The translations under genes were made by a program, and so were the position numbers. A stretch of 64,000 bases of DNA from Branchinecta lynchi (taxonomy: Eukaryota > Arthropoda > Branchiopoda > Anostraca > Branchinectidae), in assembly GCA_023053575.1 (NCBI GenBank), contig JAKZAP010000007.1, positions 21,353,464 through 21,417,463 on the forward strand, written 5' to 3'. Shown here in pieces: positions 11,724-23,900 of the stretch (its first letter is position 1; each line of letters begins with the position of its first letter). The notes under the pieces were generated by a model. It worked only from the letters and a program-made list of their open reading frames with translations, was not told where the DNA came from and did not search any database.

Positions 11724-11918
11724 GACTGTTCAAAAAGCACGGCGGCTCAACAAGGCACAAAAAGAGCGCGGGATCCTTCAAGCGCAGCTGAAACGAACAA
11801 GGACAGTGCGATTTTTTCCACTTTATTACGGAACGAGATCGTTGGCGTAAATATGGACGAAGTTACTATTGACGACAAACGCCTGGCGTCCCCTGTTGAC
11901 CGGAAGACGTTCTTAAAG
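11724..11918 (+). CDS. fzr: fzr exon a: linker before the WD40 domain
   Basis: 195 bp, 65 codons, phase 0 at both ends. The acceptor is TATTCTTTTCCAG and the donor AAG|GTACGT. The peptide has a low-complexity start (DCSKSTAAQQ) and then SAIFSTLLRNEIVGVN, which lines up with the AYSALLKNELLG segment of vertebrate Cdh1. It ends SPVDRKTFLK, equivalent to the STPEKKGLF region. The first part has no close family equivalent that I recall and may be lineage-specific. A TTAA-ended MITE stops only 26 bp before the exon. Confidence 0.93.
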
Positions 11919-14900
11919 GTACGTTTTGCTAAGTTATCCGTTACCATAGTTTCTAGACCAGTATACTCTTCATGACCAACTCTCCTTGCCGATGCAAAAC
12001 CTCTGTGTACCTAGCGAAAGAGCCAGAAGAGGCACCACAGCTTTCCCCAATGACTGCCGTGATTGGTTGACACAGGATTTCAGTTGCTGAGTTTGAGTCG
12101 TTGGTGAGACGTTTTCTCGTTTGTCCTGAGGATCACCGGCGTGTTTTCGGCTTGGTCATATAGAGTATTCACCGCCGTGTCTTAAGTGAGATGTAAGCGT
12201 ATTAAAACAATGGCTAAAATGGAAAAGTCGGTAAAAAGTAAAAAAAAAAGCTGGCTTTCCGTTTTTAGCCATTGTTTGAGATGTTTCCAGTCATATTGGG
12301 CTCAAGGAATATCTAAGCAATAGCTTTCGCCTACAGCAATTCTTGAAATAAATTATCTAAAATTGTACAGATGATATAGAGTGGCTTGAAACAGGAAATT
12401 CAGCTAGGATATTCTCCAGCGCTATTGGCCCTTCTTGGCAAGGGTGCGATTTAGGCTGAAGCTCGAAAAGTTCCGTTCACAGTTTCGTTTTTGGGATCCC
12501 AGAACGTAAGTGGAGGGATACCTATGACACGGCAAAAGTTGTCCGTCTGCCCGTCCGTCTGTCAGCACGATAACTTTCGAAGGGAATGGGATATTTCTGT
12601 GAAGCATGGTATGAGGATTCTTTGAGTCAAGGGAAAAGTCGAGTAGGTAGATGGCCTCTGTAGCCCAATATTTAGGGGTTCAGTTTAGGTTCAAATTATG
12701 GGACAAACAAAATATTTTTAAAGAGCTAATGAGATAGTTGATGAAGGGGTAAGAAGACTTGCTGAACACGATTATGAAAACCATTTTCTCGCCAAACAAG
12801 TAGTTCGCTCGGAATTCGGCCAAAACCGGAAATGTTAGAAGTAAGGCAGGAAGTTCGACCAGTTTCGTCAATATAGATATGACTTACATGGTGAATCCAT
12901 ATCTGAATTTTTTTTTTTCAGATGGTTAGCTATTTGGCCTTGATCTGTTTCTGAATTTTAATAGAAAAAATGTTCAAGGATTCTGGCGAAGACAAGACCT
13001 AATTGTCTGGATCGAATATTGAATTTTTGGGATCCCATCGAAACCTTTGGTCTTGTTCTAGCCGAGCCTCAAGAGGACCCTTTCTAAGAAGGGTCGAAAT
13101 GCCGCTGGAATATCTCTCAGCTCATATGTGCGTCTAGCGCTACAAATATACCGTATTTAATCTTATTTTTGATATACTTGCATAGAGAATATGGAAAGTG
13201 ATGGACACTGGTGGGGATTGAGACCTCTAAACCACAACTCTTACTAGAAATGATCTTTTCTCGATTAAATGGGTCAGAAATACCGTTTCGAAAATACAAT
13301 TGCTTGCCGCAATAAACGATTTTCTGTTAGCACTTGTCGAATCTATCCAGTCCTCCCGGTCACCGACGACGTGGCTGGACGCAAAACTTGTGAAAGCTAA
13401 ACGCGCCGTGGTTGAAAAGTGGGAAAACCAAACAAAGCAAAAGAAGTCTTAAATAAGAGATGAACTGAAGGTCTACCATGTCGTCCAAAAGGAAAAACAA
13501 CACTGTATACTTCTCATTTCCTTATGTGTGAAAGAGTATCGGTCAGTCTGAGCTTTCAGCCAAGTTTGCGTTGTGTGACGTGCAACACTCGGCACGGCCG
13601 AAAGAGCGCTTATAAGACGTAGCAACAAAAAGAAACAATGGCGAAAGACGAGGATTTAATAAGCGTACAATTCCATAAGGGAGCTACGGATAATTTAAAG
13701 GGCAGAATAGGTAAGAGGGGTCCTTTAAATGACCCGTCTTATGCCAATGTAACCTACTTCCATAATCTCTCGGTCCGTCGGGTCGGTTTGCTTTGTGTGA
13801 TCGGTTACTCATGTGGTAGGCTACCCAAGTTTTTGTTTGTCTCAGTGGCTGTTTCGTGATGTGCAGAATTGGCATTAGCAAACGGTTGCCAAAATGATTG
13901 CACCAAGTTCTCAGCGTGATACGGACTTCTTTAGGCGATCACGAACACGTCGGGAAATTTTCCCATACACACGACAGCTCGTAAGCGGCTGTTATTTCCT
14001 GCACGAACATTGCGAAGTAAACGGTAGTTTTATAAAAAAGATTTTTAATTCTATATACCTATTTTCACTAATTAGCGAAGGATTTAAAGGACACCTGACC
14101 AATGAAACCATACTTGAACACACCATGGAGAATGTATTTACAGACATGGCCATGGAGAGCATTCTTCTCCAGAGCGTGACGTTTTCAAAATAGGGATGGT
14201 CGTTTCTGGAGGTTTGCACATGCAGACTAAGACAAAAAGCGCAATTCATTCAAATCTTGCACAGCGCTGGTCGGATCGTATTGGAATTTCTTCTAGATAT
14301 ACGTTTGGGCTTAACTTGTTAGAAAATATTCGAGAAGAAGGGTTGCGTGGAGACATTTTTTCATTTCTAAAATTGTTCGGTATAAATAAGGACAGATGCA
14401 AAATGGAGCACAAATCATAGCTTGGAAACACTAATTCGTATTTGGATTGGGTTTTCTGCAGATAATGTTAACGGAAGTCATACAGGTAGGGATGATACTT
14501 GGTACTCTTCATTCAGGTGTCCTTTAAGAAAAAATCGTTTTCAGAGTCACATGTCCTTAAAGGACCAGTCGTACTCACAAAACTTGTGGTAAAACCACAA
14601 CCCTGAGCGACTTGAGCATGAAGAGGACCCTTGCAAAGAAGGGCCGAAATATGGCTCTTCTAAAATTCAGTTGACTTACCGGTTTTCAGCCTGATATTGT
14701 TTGGATAGTGTGTGCCGTGAGAACCAAGCGAAGGAAACAAAAAAAAATATGTGGCAACACCTATTTTCGCAAATTACGAAGGATTGAGGAAAAAACTGAT
14801 TGTGGTGTCCATGCACTTTCAATAAATAAATAATATCATTCGCTGCCGAACTGTACGAATTGAAAGACCCTGTACTGTTACTTTCGCAATTAACCTTAAC

Positions 14901-17900
14901 TTTAATGTAAATTTCAATGAATTAATTTAAATTAACCTTAATTTAGAAAAAATCAGTATCGGTGTAACTTTATTTGCTGCACGAATTAGACATTATAACT
15001 TTTAGTAAAAGATTTTGTAATTTACGCATCAGTAGCCTACGATTATTTCACAAATTAATGTAGGATTTAGGGAAGAGTTGTTTTCGTGTCACGTGCCCTT
15101 CAAGGAAATGAACTTGCTTCTTGGCTGGCAACAGACGCTTCAATACCATAAAAGCCATACTTTTAGAAACGAAAAAAAAAAATCGACATCGATATCCACT
15201 TCATGCGTCAGATTTCTCTGCCAAAGTTTGGTTCATCCTTGTCAGTACTAAATCATAAAAGCTCCTTTAAACGAGGCCATCCCTATTATATCAAGTGAAA
15301 TACTAATGACGTAATAGCCAAGTAAATAGTATTAAGATTTACTAAGTAATTAAGCTCGTGCGCTGGACAGGTAAATGTGGACCGTACATTTTCTTTTGTT
15401 TGCCGGTAACGAACTTTTTAATTAGCAGCATTTGCATAATACTCGGGAGTGATTGTTAATTTGCTCAGAGGATTGTCTCATTCTTACCGAAACGCTCTAT
15501 AAATGAGAAGGGTCGAGTCACGATACCCTGAATTGAGAACAGGTGGAGCTATTTTTTTGTTGTTTATTAGTCCACAGCATAAAGAATTTCAAGTTCCGAC
15601 TGTAGAAGCGAGATGTGTTTCCCTTTACGCTTAGTTGGTAAACCAATCTCACTCACGTCCCAGGTTCCAAATATTTTGTTCGATCCATATTGCCCCCCCC
15701 CCCTCCCCCAACCACACTTACAAATGATACATCTAGTCTGTTTTTTTTGTAGTTTTTTTTGTTCGTTCAAGTCTAGATGATAGCCTCCAGTTTATTTTTA
15801 TGTTCAAAGTGTATCCGGTCTGTAGCCTACAGTTATGCTGTGAAAGTTCGTGTGCCTACGCCTCTTCTCATTATCTCTGAACACCCGTGCATATCCAACC
15901 TGAGTGGTATTTGCTGTTTACTTACGCAATTTTACGTTATATTCCTAATAAGCTAGAATCTAGGAGGTGAAATTGCTCTGTTACACTGTCCTGAAGTTTC
16001 ATAAAAGATAACACAAGGATGCGCGGTTTCAACAGACAACACTTGGTATGTAATCTGTTAGTGATATTGAAAACGTTATGCATTACATATTGTGCATAAC
16101 ACGCATTGCCAGAAAGAGCCGAAAAATCACCAAAAAAGAATCCGCTGACTTTTCTGATACCATGACGACAAACAAAACAGTCAGCAAATGCTTTTTTGGC
16201 GGTTTTTCGGACCTTCCTGGTAATGCTTGTTGTGGATAACAGTTAATGCATAAAGTTTTCAAAGTCACAGCAGGTTACATCCGAAGTGTTGTCTGTTGAA
16301 ACTGCGTCTCCTTGTATTATGTGCTATGTAAGTTGTATATTCTGTTTCTCATCCTAATAACTGTACTTTTTAATTTTAAAGCTGAGTTTCCTCTGATTCA
16401 AATTATGTGCTGATCGTTAATTTGTGTGGTTATTCTTTCACCATGAATTGTAGATCGTCCAGTAGAAATTCTCTCGATGATTCAGGAGTTCATTGCAACC
16501 GTATTCCCACTTCGAGCGGCAGGTTGTCCGCACACGCTGACCATGCGGTTCCTTTCCTTCGCGCGGTTTCTCGGACTCCCCGGGAAGTTAAGATATCTAG
16601 GTGAATTGTTTAGGGGAAGGGGAAGTGCATGGTCTTTTCTCGTGCCACATGTGTAGACAGGAGTTAGAAAATATTGACGATTTTAGGAACGTTTGCGAAG
16701 AGCTAAAAGAATTAAGGATGAAGGAGTGGGATCTGGGGGGGGGGGGTTGATACAGAGGCTAAGAGAAACGAACATCTTTTGGTGGAGTTCAGATTGGTTG
16801 GAAAATGACGCACAGAGGGCGATTTCTCTCGATTCGTTTTGTTTTGTTTATTTGTAATAGTAAGTTTGTTTGTAGTTCTTGTCATTGGCCAATGCTTTTG
16901 TGTAAATATCCTTAGTCAACTTACTTACGGACTTAGCTGCTATTTAGATATGAGCCCTCACATTCCGAGGCGAAGGTTGGTTGTAACATAAAAAGAACAA
17001 CATGGAAAGAATATAGGAAATTTACTCAAGATAAAAGATAGACTACGAAACTAAATCACAAGAACTGGGTCACTCTGGTTTCGATTTCAGTCTACTTGTG
17101 GTTTGTTTCGTTAAGGACGGAGCAAGCACGACTGGAAAAGAAAAGAAACTACACGGGAGTGAAAACAAATGTGATCAAGATTTAAATAAAAAGACGATTT
17201 CCAAATATGCTATATCTGCTTGAAACCAACTCCACTTCTCAATTCCTGACATCCGTAATTTTTCCTTTCATCAAAGGGTCATAATTGTATGACTATGTCG
17301 GGATTCCAAACTTCCTCCCGTGAGCAGAATGAATGATCTGGGAATAATTAGCAATGGCATGTGAGGTTTAGACGCCCTTTGGTAAACAGTTAAAATACAC
17401 TTTGCTTATTCTGCCTTCTGTATAATTCCTACCTCCTAAACTTCTGAAACCCCACTTTTTGCCATTTTTTCGTTTTGTTCTCAAGGCCTTTGCGCTTGTT
17501 CGGCTTAACGGAGTTTTGCCCGTCAGGCAACGCAAATTTCGAGGAAGCTTCAAGGTTCACCGACAACTCTTTCACACTAAATATGAGGAGCTTCAAAGTA
17601 ATGTTTTCAGTCTGAAAAACATGGCAGACCATCGGGTCTGTCTTCTGTTCTTGACTTCTTTTAGTTTGCTTGGTTTTCCCAGTTTTAAACTACGGCGCGT
17701 TAATTTTTCAAATATCTTGGGTCCAGCCGTCGCGTCGGAGAGTGTCCTCTACACAGCGTTGTGTCACAAAGCGCTAACAAGGGAATCTCTTAATTTCGCA
17801 TGGAAAATAATTTTATTTTCGAAAACGATATACATGAGATATTTCACCGTGAAAAGATTATTTCTAGTAAGAGTTGTGCTTTAATCCCACGCTTTAGTTT

Positions 17901-20900
17901 TTATTTTTGTCTTGGTCGAAATGTTTGTTATTGAGAACAGGAATGCTGGAAATCATTTTCTCCACAAACTACAATAATACAAATCTAAAGGTGGATTTGT
18001 ACGAAATAAATGAAGATTAAGATTCGGATTAACGAGTCCGTGTCTGGATACGGAGCGTCGGAACAGACCGGTTTTCTGATACTTCTTTGCTAAATTTACG
18101 CTAAAATTTTGGCAAAAAAAAATTGTATGCTGTTTGCGGGGGGTGACTTTTCACTGAAATAGCCAGCACGCTTGACTGGTAGAGACTGTAACGCACCTGA
18201 TAGAGTCTCGGTTCCCTCACTGCATTAAGACGCTTAGGCGCACCTTCTGGAACACTAAGGATGGATCATTGGGTGGCTTAAAAAGGTTGATCTGTCTCGG
18301 CACACGCCAAAAACGGCGCGGGGGGTCCGGGCTGGTAATAGGCAATGTCATCTTAGTTTGCTCGCTGTAATGTGATTCTGGATGACAAAGCCTTTCCTGT
18401 TTTGATTTTTTTGTTAAGCCGAAATTGGAGAAGGATTGATCGCTTAGTTTACGGATGCGCCGTGTAAACCTGATTCAGGTTTTACTGTTTTGGGATAAAA
18501 TAAAAAACGGTGTGACGGATACTGCCTAATGAATGAATGGATGTGGTTTGTGGTTAAAGGAGTTGATGCTGAAGTATTCTCGTCTTTCGAATGTTAAGAT
18601 CACCAACTTTGAAGATGCTAGTTCAAACCAGAACTGGGTAGGAAAGTGAGGTCATCTTTGTGGCGCGATGCAGAAATTACGCTGCTAGATAGGCTTAAAG
18701 CTGGAACAGCGATCAAAGAGGGAAAAAAGTAAGATGGTATCTTAATAAAACGTAAGAAAAAGTAACCGAAATGCTTGTCAGCTCGAAACTATTCTTTCAA
18801 AAATAGTTTGGAGTGTTTCATCATTTCTTAAATAGTCCGTCACATTTTCAAGAAGAAAAGTTGTGTCCGTGTGCTGGCGAGAAAGAGGGACGAATTGCTC
18901 AAAAGAGTTAAAATTTGTTTATATAACTTGTGGATTATCTTATTTTTTCGAAAGAAATGCGGTAGTTGATTTCGCAATAATAATTCGTATCGACGGGCAG
19001 CCTAATCGTTTCCATTTTCCGCCACATCATTCAGTCCTTTTTAGGGTAGTTAGTCGAATGCTCTTGCCAATTAGTACAGAACTTACAGTGCGGCTTTGTT
19101 GATAAGGAATGTTTGTATATGCCAGCAGAATGCATCTTTAATATATCTTGAAACATATGGTTTAATGATCTGTGAACCAGGAAACCAGCTAGTTCTAATT
19201 CATTATATCTTTCCTGTTATTTGATACGGTCGGATGCATTATCTGAGTAGTTATAGTTGAAAATCAATTCAACCGTCGCCAATCTTGTCAAAGCCTTACG
19301 AAAACAGTTGGACCCGAAACTGATCGTATCTGAAAACATGGCCTGCCCATTTCATCCTTTTATGATTTCTAAAATTGGGACCTTGTATCCTGTATTCATG
19401 ACTAACAACGAATGTAAGACGTGTTTTCGAGCTTTGAGCCTTTGATAAAATTGATTTAACGAATTGGATGTTTTGTATCAGCGGCACTAATGATGAATTC
19501 TCTCTAATTTGACATGGTTTTGTGTCGTCATTACGATAGTCTGCAAGGGGTTTCTCACAGCGTGTTAACATAATAATCTGAAAGTAATAAATGTTTTTTC
19601 AGACACGATCTCCTACTAATAGGTGAATGCATAAGTTGAAGGTGGTAGGAGCTTCAGTGCCCCCCCCCCTCCCCCCAATACAATAATACAGTTGAGGCCG
19701 CATCTGGCATATTCTTATTTACCCAGTGGATTTGGCTTCTGGTTAACAATGGGTTAAATAAGGGTCCTCGTCAAAGTGTTGCTGGAAGAAATGGACCTGC
19801 ACTAAATAAATGCAACTTCTAGCAACTAGAAGTTGCAGTTATGGTGAGCTACTCTTTTACTGCTTTAGGGCAAAAAAACAATTTCTAAACAGTAACTCCC
19901 CAAGAGGATGCTACATACGATGACGGTGGGGGGGGGGGGCGGAGGAAAGGGGTGCACAGCAATTTTGTGACGTCCTCATTTACTATCTTGCATAATCTTA
20001 CTGTAACAAATGCAAAATGAGCTCTGAGATTTTGCTCTCTTTTGGGGGGCCTGTGCAGTCTCAAGCAGAAAAGTTCAGAAATGACTTCCTGGTCGATCTT
20101 TGCCGTACTTTGGAGCAATTTAGACTGATTGCAGTTGTTATTCTAATAAAAAGAACAGAATTTGGGTTTACTTTTAGCAGATTGGTGTAATTATGAGGTA
20201 TTACCTCTTCAGCTACTAGACGTTTTTGTGTGGGAGTTTCTGAAGACTCAACTGACAGAGGATGTGGGAAGCCCCGAGCTTCCCATGGTAGCGAACTGCG
20301 TGACATTTCGAAGTTGTGAATTGATTCTCCATAGGAAGATTAGATTTAGCCCGAGATCCGATGCTTGTACGCTGTATAAAGTTTCTCCGAGTACAGATTA
20401 AAGTTAACTGCAGTATTTGCTACTGGGATTAATCTTATTTCTACTCGGATATGATTAATCCGAGTTAGAGATAATCTTATCTGAGTAGAGACAAGATCAA
20501 TCCCAGTAGCAAATCCTGCAAGATTTTGTGTACAGTGTAAACAGTTGTGAAATAAAAATCTTATAGGCGTAGTTGTTCCGGGTAGCCTTTTCTCGTAAGT
20601 AGTGGGTTAATTAATTTTCTATTTTATTTTCAGTTCAACCTTCGATCGAACCTGACCGAGCCACTTTCCCCATATTCCGTTTCGCCGTTATCAGCACAGA
20701 GTCAGAAGCTACTAAGGTCTCCTCGGAAACCAGTTCGAAAAATTCCTAAGATACCTTATAAGGTTAGTATTTACAGAACCGCTATGTTCAGAAAACGCTT
20801 TTTGGGATCCCAGAAGGTAAGTGGAGGGATACCTATGACTTCGTAAAAGTTGTCCGTCTGTAAGCAGGATCGAAGGTCTAGATAAATCGTTTAGACAATC

Positions 20901-23900
20901 GGACTGGATCCGGACATGGGGGGTTTCCCGGAATTCCGGTGATTTCGTTGTGGGGAATTTTGATACAAACTTGGCATATACTTTGACCCAAGGAGTCCTC
21001 GTGCCAAGTTTGAAAAAATATCTCAACCCGTTCGGGAGTTATAATGTTAACAGACGGACGGACGGACGGACTGACGGACATTTTTTTTACGAAATCGTCC
21101 CGTTACGCCTTGAGATCCCAATAAGTGCTTTTAAGCAAACGATACATTTCGGCCCAAGATCAATTGTGCCACAAGGATTTTGCTTAGAAATGAATTCCCC
21201 TTAAAGTGCGCATCGTAACCAGAAAGTTAAAAAGAAAGTTACTTTAACCAAATGATACATATTAATGATCACCAAGGGCGCAATACATTTTCATGATTTC
21301 CAAGGGCCCATGATGATTCATTTATCAAGGGCTTTGCCTGCAAATGATGGAACAAACCGACGAATTGGCAAATTCCGACTTTCATCGTCTTAACCATCCT
21401 TGCAAGTTTACAGCTTCTAGCTCTTGTTTTTTATCCTCTGCTGAAGAATCATTCACTTGTGGCTTTCGTATTCTGTTTTTGTTTTTCCTCTTACTTGTTT
21501 TTTCTCTTCTTTGATTTGCTAAAAGTAGCCTACGAGTAGGCTACTCCGGATCTTTTTATGTTCTTAAATGTATCCTGTATCACACTCGGAAGAGCTACAG
21601 GAAAACTTCTATATACTTTTTCAGTTTTTGCGAAGTCTTAATTAATTAATTAATCTAGGTCCTAGACGCCCCGGAGCTACAGGATGACTTCTATCTCAAT
21701 CTGGTAGATTGGTCGTCCCAGAATATGCTCAGTGTTGGCCTCGGGTCCTGCGTGTACCTTTGGTCTGCATCCACTAGTCAAGTTACAAGGTTGTGCGACC
21801 TGTCCACCGAGTCAGACTCGGTCACGTCGGTCGGCTGGTCAGAAAAGGTAAGACCTGTCCTCCTGGATACATGACAAATCTTACCCTCCTTACCTCCAGC
21901 TATTATCATTTCCGAATTTTGAGTTTCTGTTTTCAATTGTAATAAAATGAATCTGTTGGTGAGTTGTAAACGGGTTATAATAATAATATTATAAATATTT
22001 TTTGAGCCCATGCTGACTTTGAAGCATTTATTCAGACAATGTTTACAACGGATACGTCAGCTATGATTGTTCATCAGCGAATTTTCGGCCCTTCTTGGCA
22101 AGGGTCCTCGTCAGGCTGTCAATCCTCTGGTTCAACTTCGGGGAAGGAAAATAACCTGTAATCAATAGATTCCTGAGGGTCCTGACGAGGACCCTTGCCA
22201 AGAAGGGCCGAAATATCGCTGATGAAGAATCATAGCTGACTTATCCGTTGTAAACATTGTTTGAATAAATAATATTATTATAATAAAATTAATTATAATA
22301 ATAGACATAAAAATTGAATCTGTGCACACACAAACTCAGGTAGCTCAGAATCTTATTGTAAATGCCTTTAATTTTATTGAGATACAAGTAAATGAACAGA
22401 CAGTTAGGTGTTGGTAAGTAATTATATTTGTTACCATCAACAACAAAAATAGGTGCAAAAATACAGCAAGTGCAAACATAGTAAGCAGGTTGATACAAAG
22501 TAGTCGTGACTTTCACGTAAATTAATTTGTTCATTTCGATGCAGTACAAAGTCAGCCAGCAGTGTGTCCCTCCTTGTATAGCATCGCTTAATTCAGGAGC
22601 CTAATCATTGCATCGATACAACTTTGGTTTTGCATGTATAAATAAAGTGGGCGGCTGCTTACCAGTGTGGGCTTTTCTTCACATGGAACGTAATGTGCCA
22701 AGTTGAGGCGCCCAAGACCAAAAGCACGTGGTGGTGGTCATTGTTGATAGTGCTGAATTTTTAGGATGCGGATTCTGTATAAAGCCGGGGATAGTACCAT
22801 CTTCGTTTTTATCTCCATCACAAAACTAGAAATCCGTTTGTTCTATTCCTTCTTTCTTTCTTTTTAGCGCTTGCCAAACATTTAAAATATATTTCGTCGT
22901 TTCCGAATATTCCTAAAGTAGATATTATATCGGTACGAAACGATAGGCCTATTTGATTTCGGAAGGTTGTGTTGACATTCATATACTGTGATCAGAGTCA
23001 AAGTTTCGTGAGTTTAAAGGAGTTCATAAAGGCCCACCGAATAGCTTATCTATCCAGTTTCTCGCCATGGATATGCAGTTGCTGCATTCCAGGTCAAATT
23101 TTCGGAAGAAATAAAGATCAGCTCCTATACACATTAAACCTCCCCATTTCTCTCAGTTGAGAAGCACACTACTTATTATCCGGGTTGCCAAGAGCTCGAC
23201 TCGTAAAAACACCTCGAAACTTTTTTGCGCAATGCACAAAATGCAAATAATTGGTAATTATTTTGAATTTGTAAGAATGTTTTTCCAAAACATTTCTTAA
23301 TTGTTATATCACAGTTTTGTAACAAAGTTTGATTGGAAATGAGCTTTATACAAGGCTTGAAACTGTCTTTGTGTACTAAATCAAGTTAAAGTACATGTTT
23401 TTTAGGGTGGTAATCCGTAACTTTATTAAAGTAGATGAAAAGGTGTTTTTTCTGACCGTCATCTCTGTGAAGTGGGTCATTTTCTGAGGAAAAGTGTGTC
23501 ACCCAGAAGACAGAAGTGACAAAAAACACCAAAAGTGTCACACTTTGCAACACTGCCTATTATGCGCAGTCTTAGCTAATCGGCGACAAATGTTGTCACT
23601 GATTGGTTTGTACTGTTCGTACCTCCGACCGGACCAATCATAAACGAAGCTGGAGGCGGGGCTTGTTTGTGAAGATACTGTCCATGGGAGTATTAGATTT
23701 GACTGGAGAGCGAAGGCGTGAAAACAACCATGAACGAAAAATTGAAAATAGTCGGAGGGATTATGGCAGTTGCTGTTGAAACGGAAAATAGTGGAATGGG
23801 ATTAGGTTTCATTTCTGCTGTAAGGCCTACTCTGTGTCTGAATGGTTGTTCATATATACCTCCATGGTATCCGAATATTTCATACGGTTCTGTTTGCACC

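Noticed and set aside
18150..18240. tRNA-like A and B box (GACTGGTAGAGACTG, GGTTCCCTC)
   Set aside because: No cloverleaf can be drawn and B box is imperfect; at most a worn SINE.
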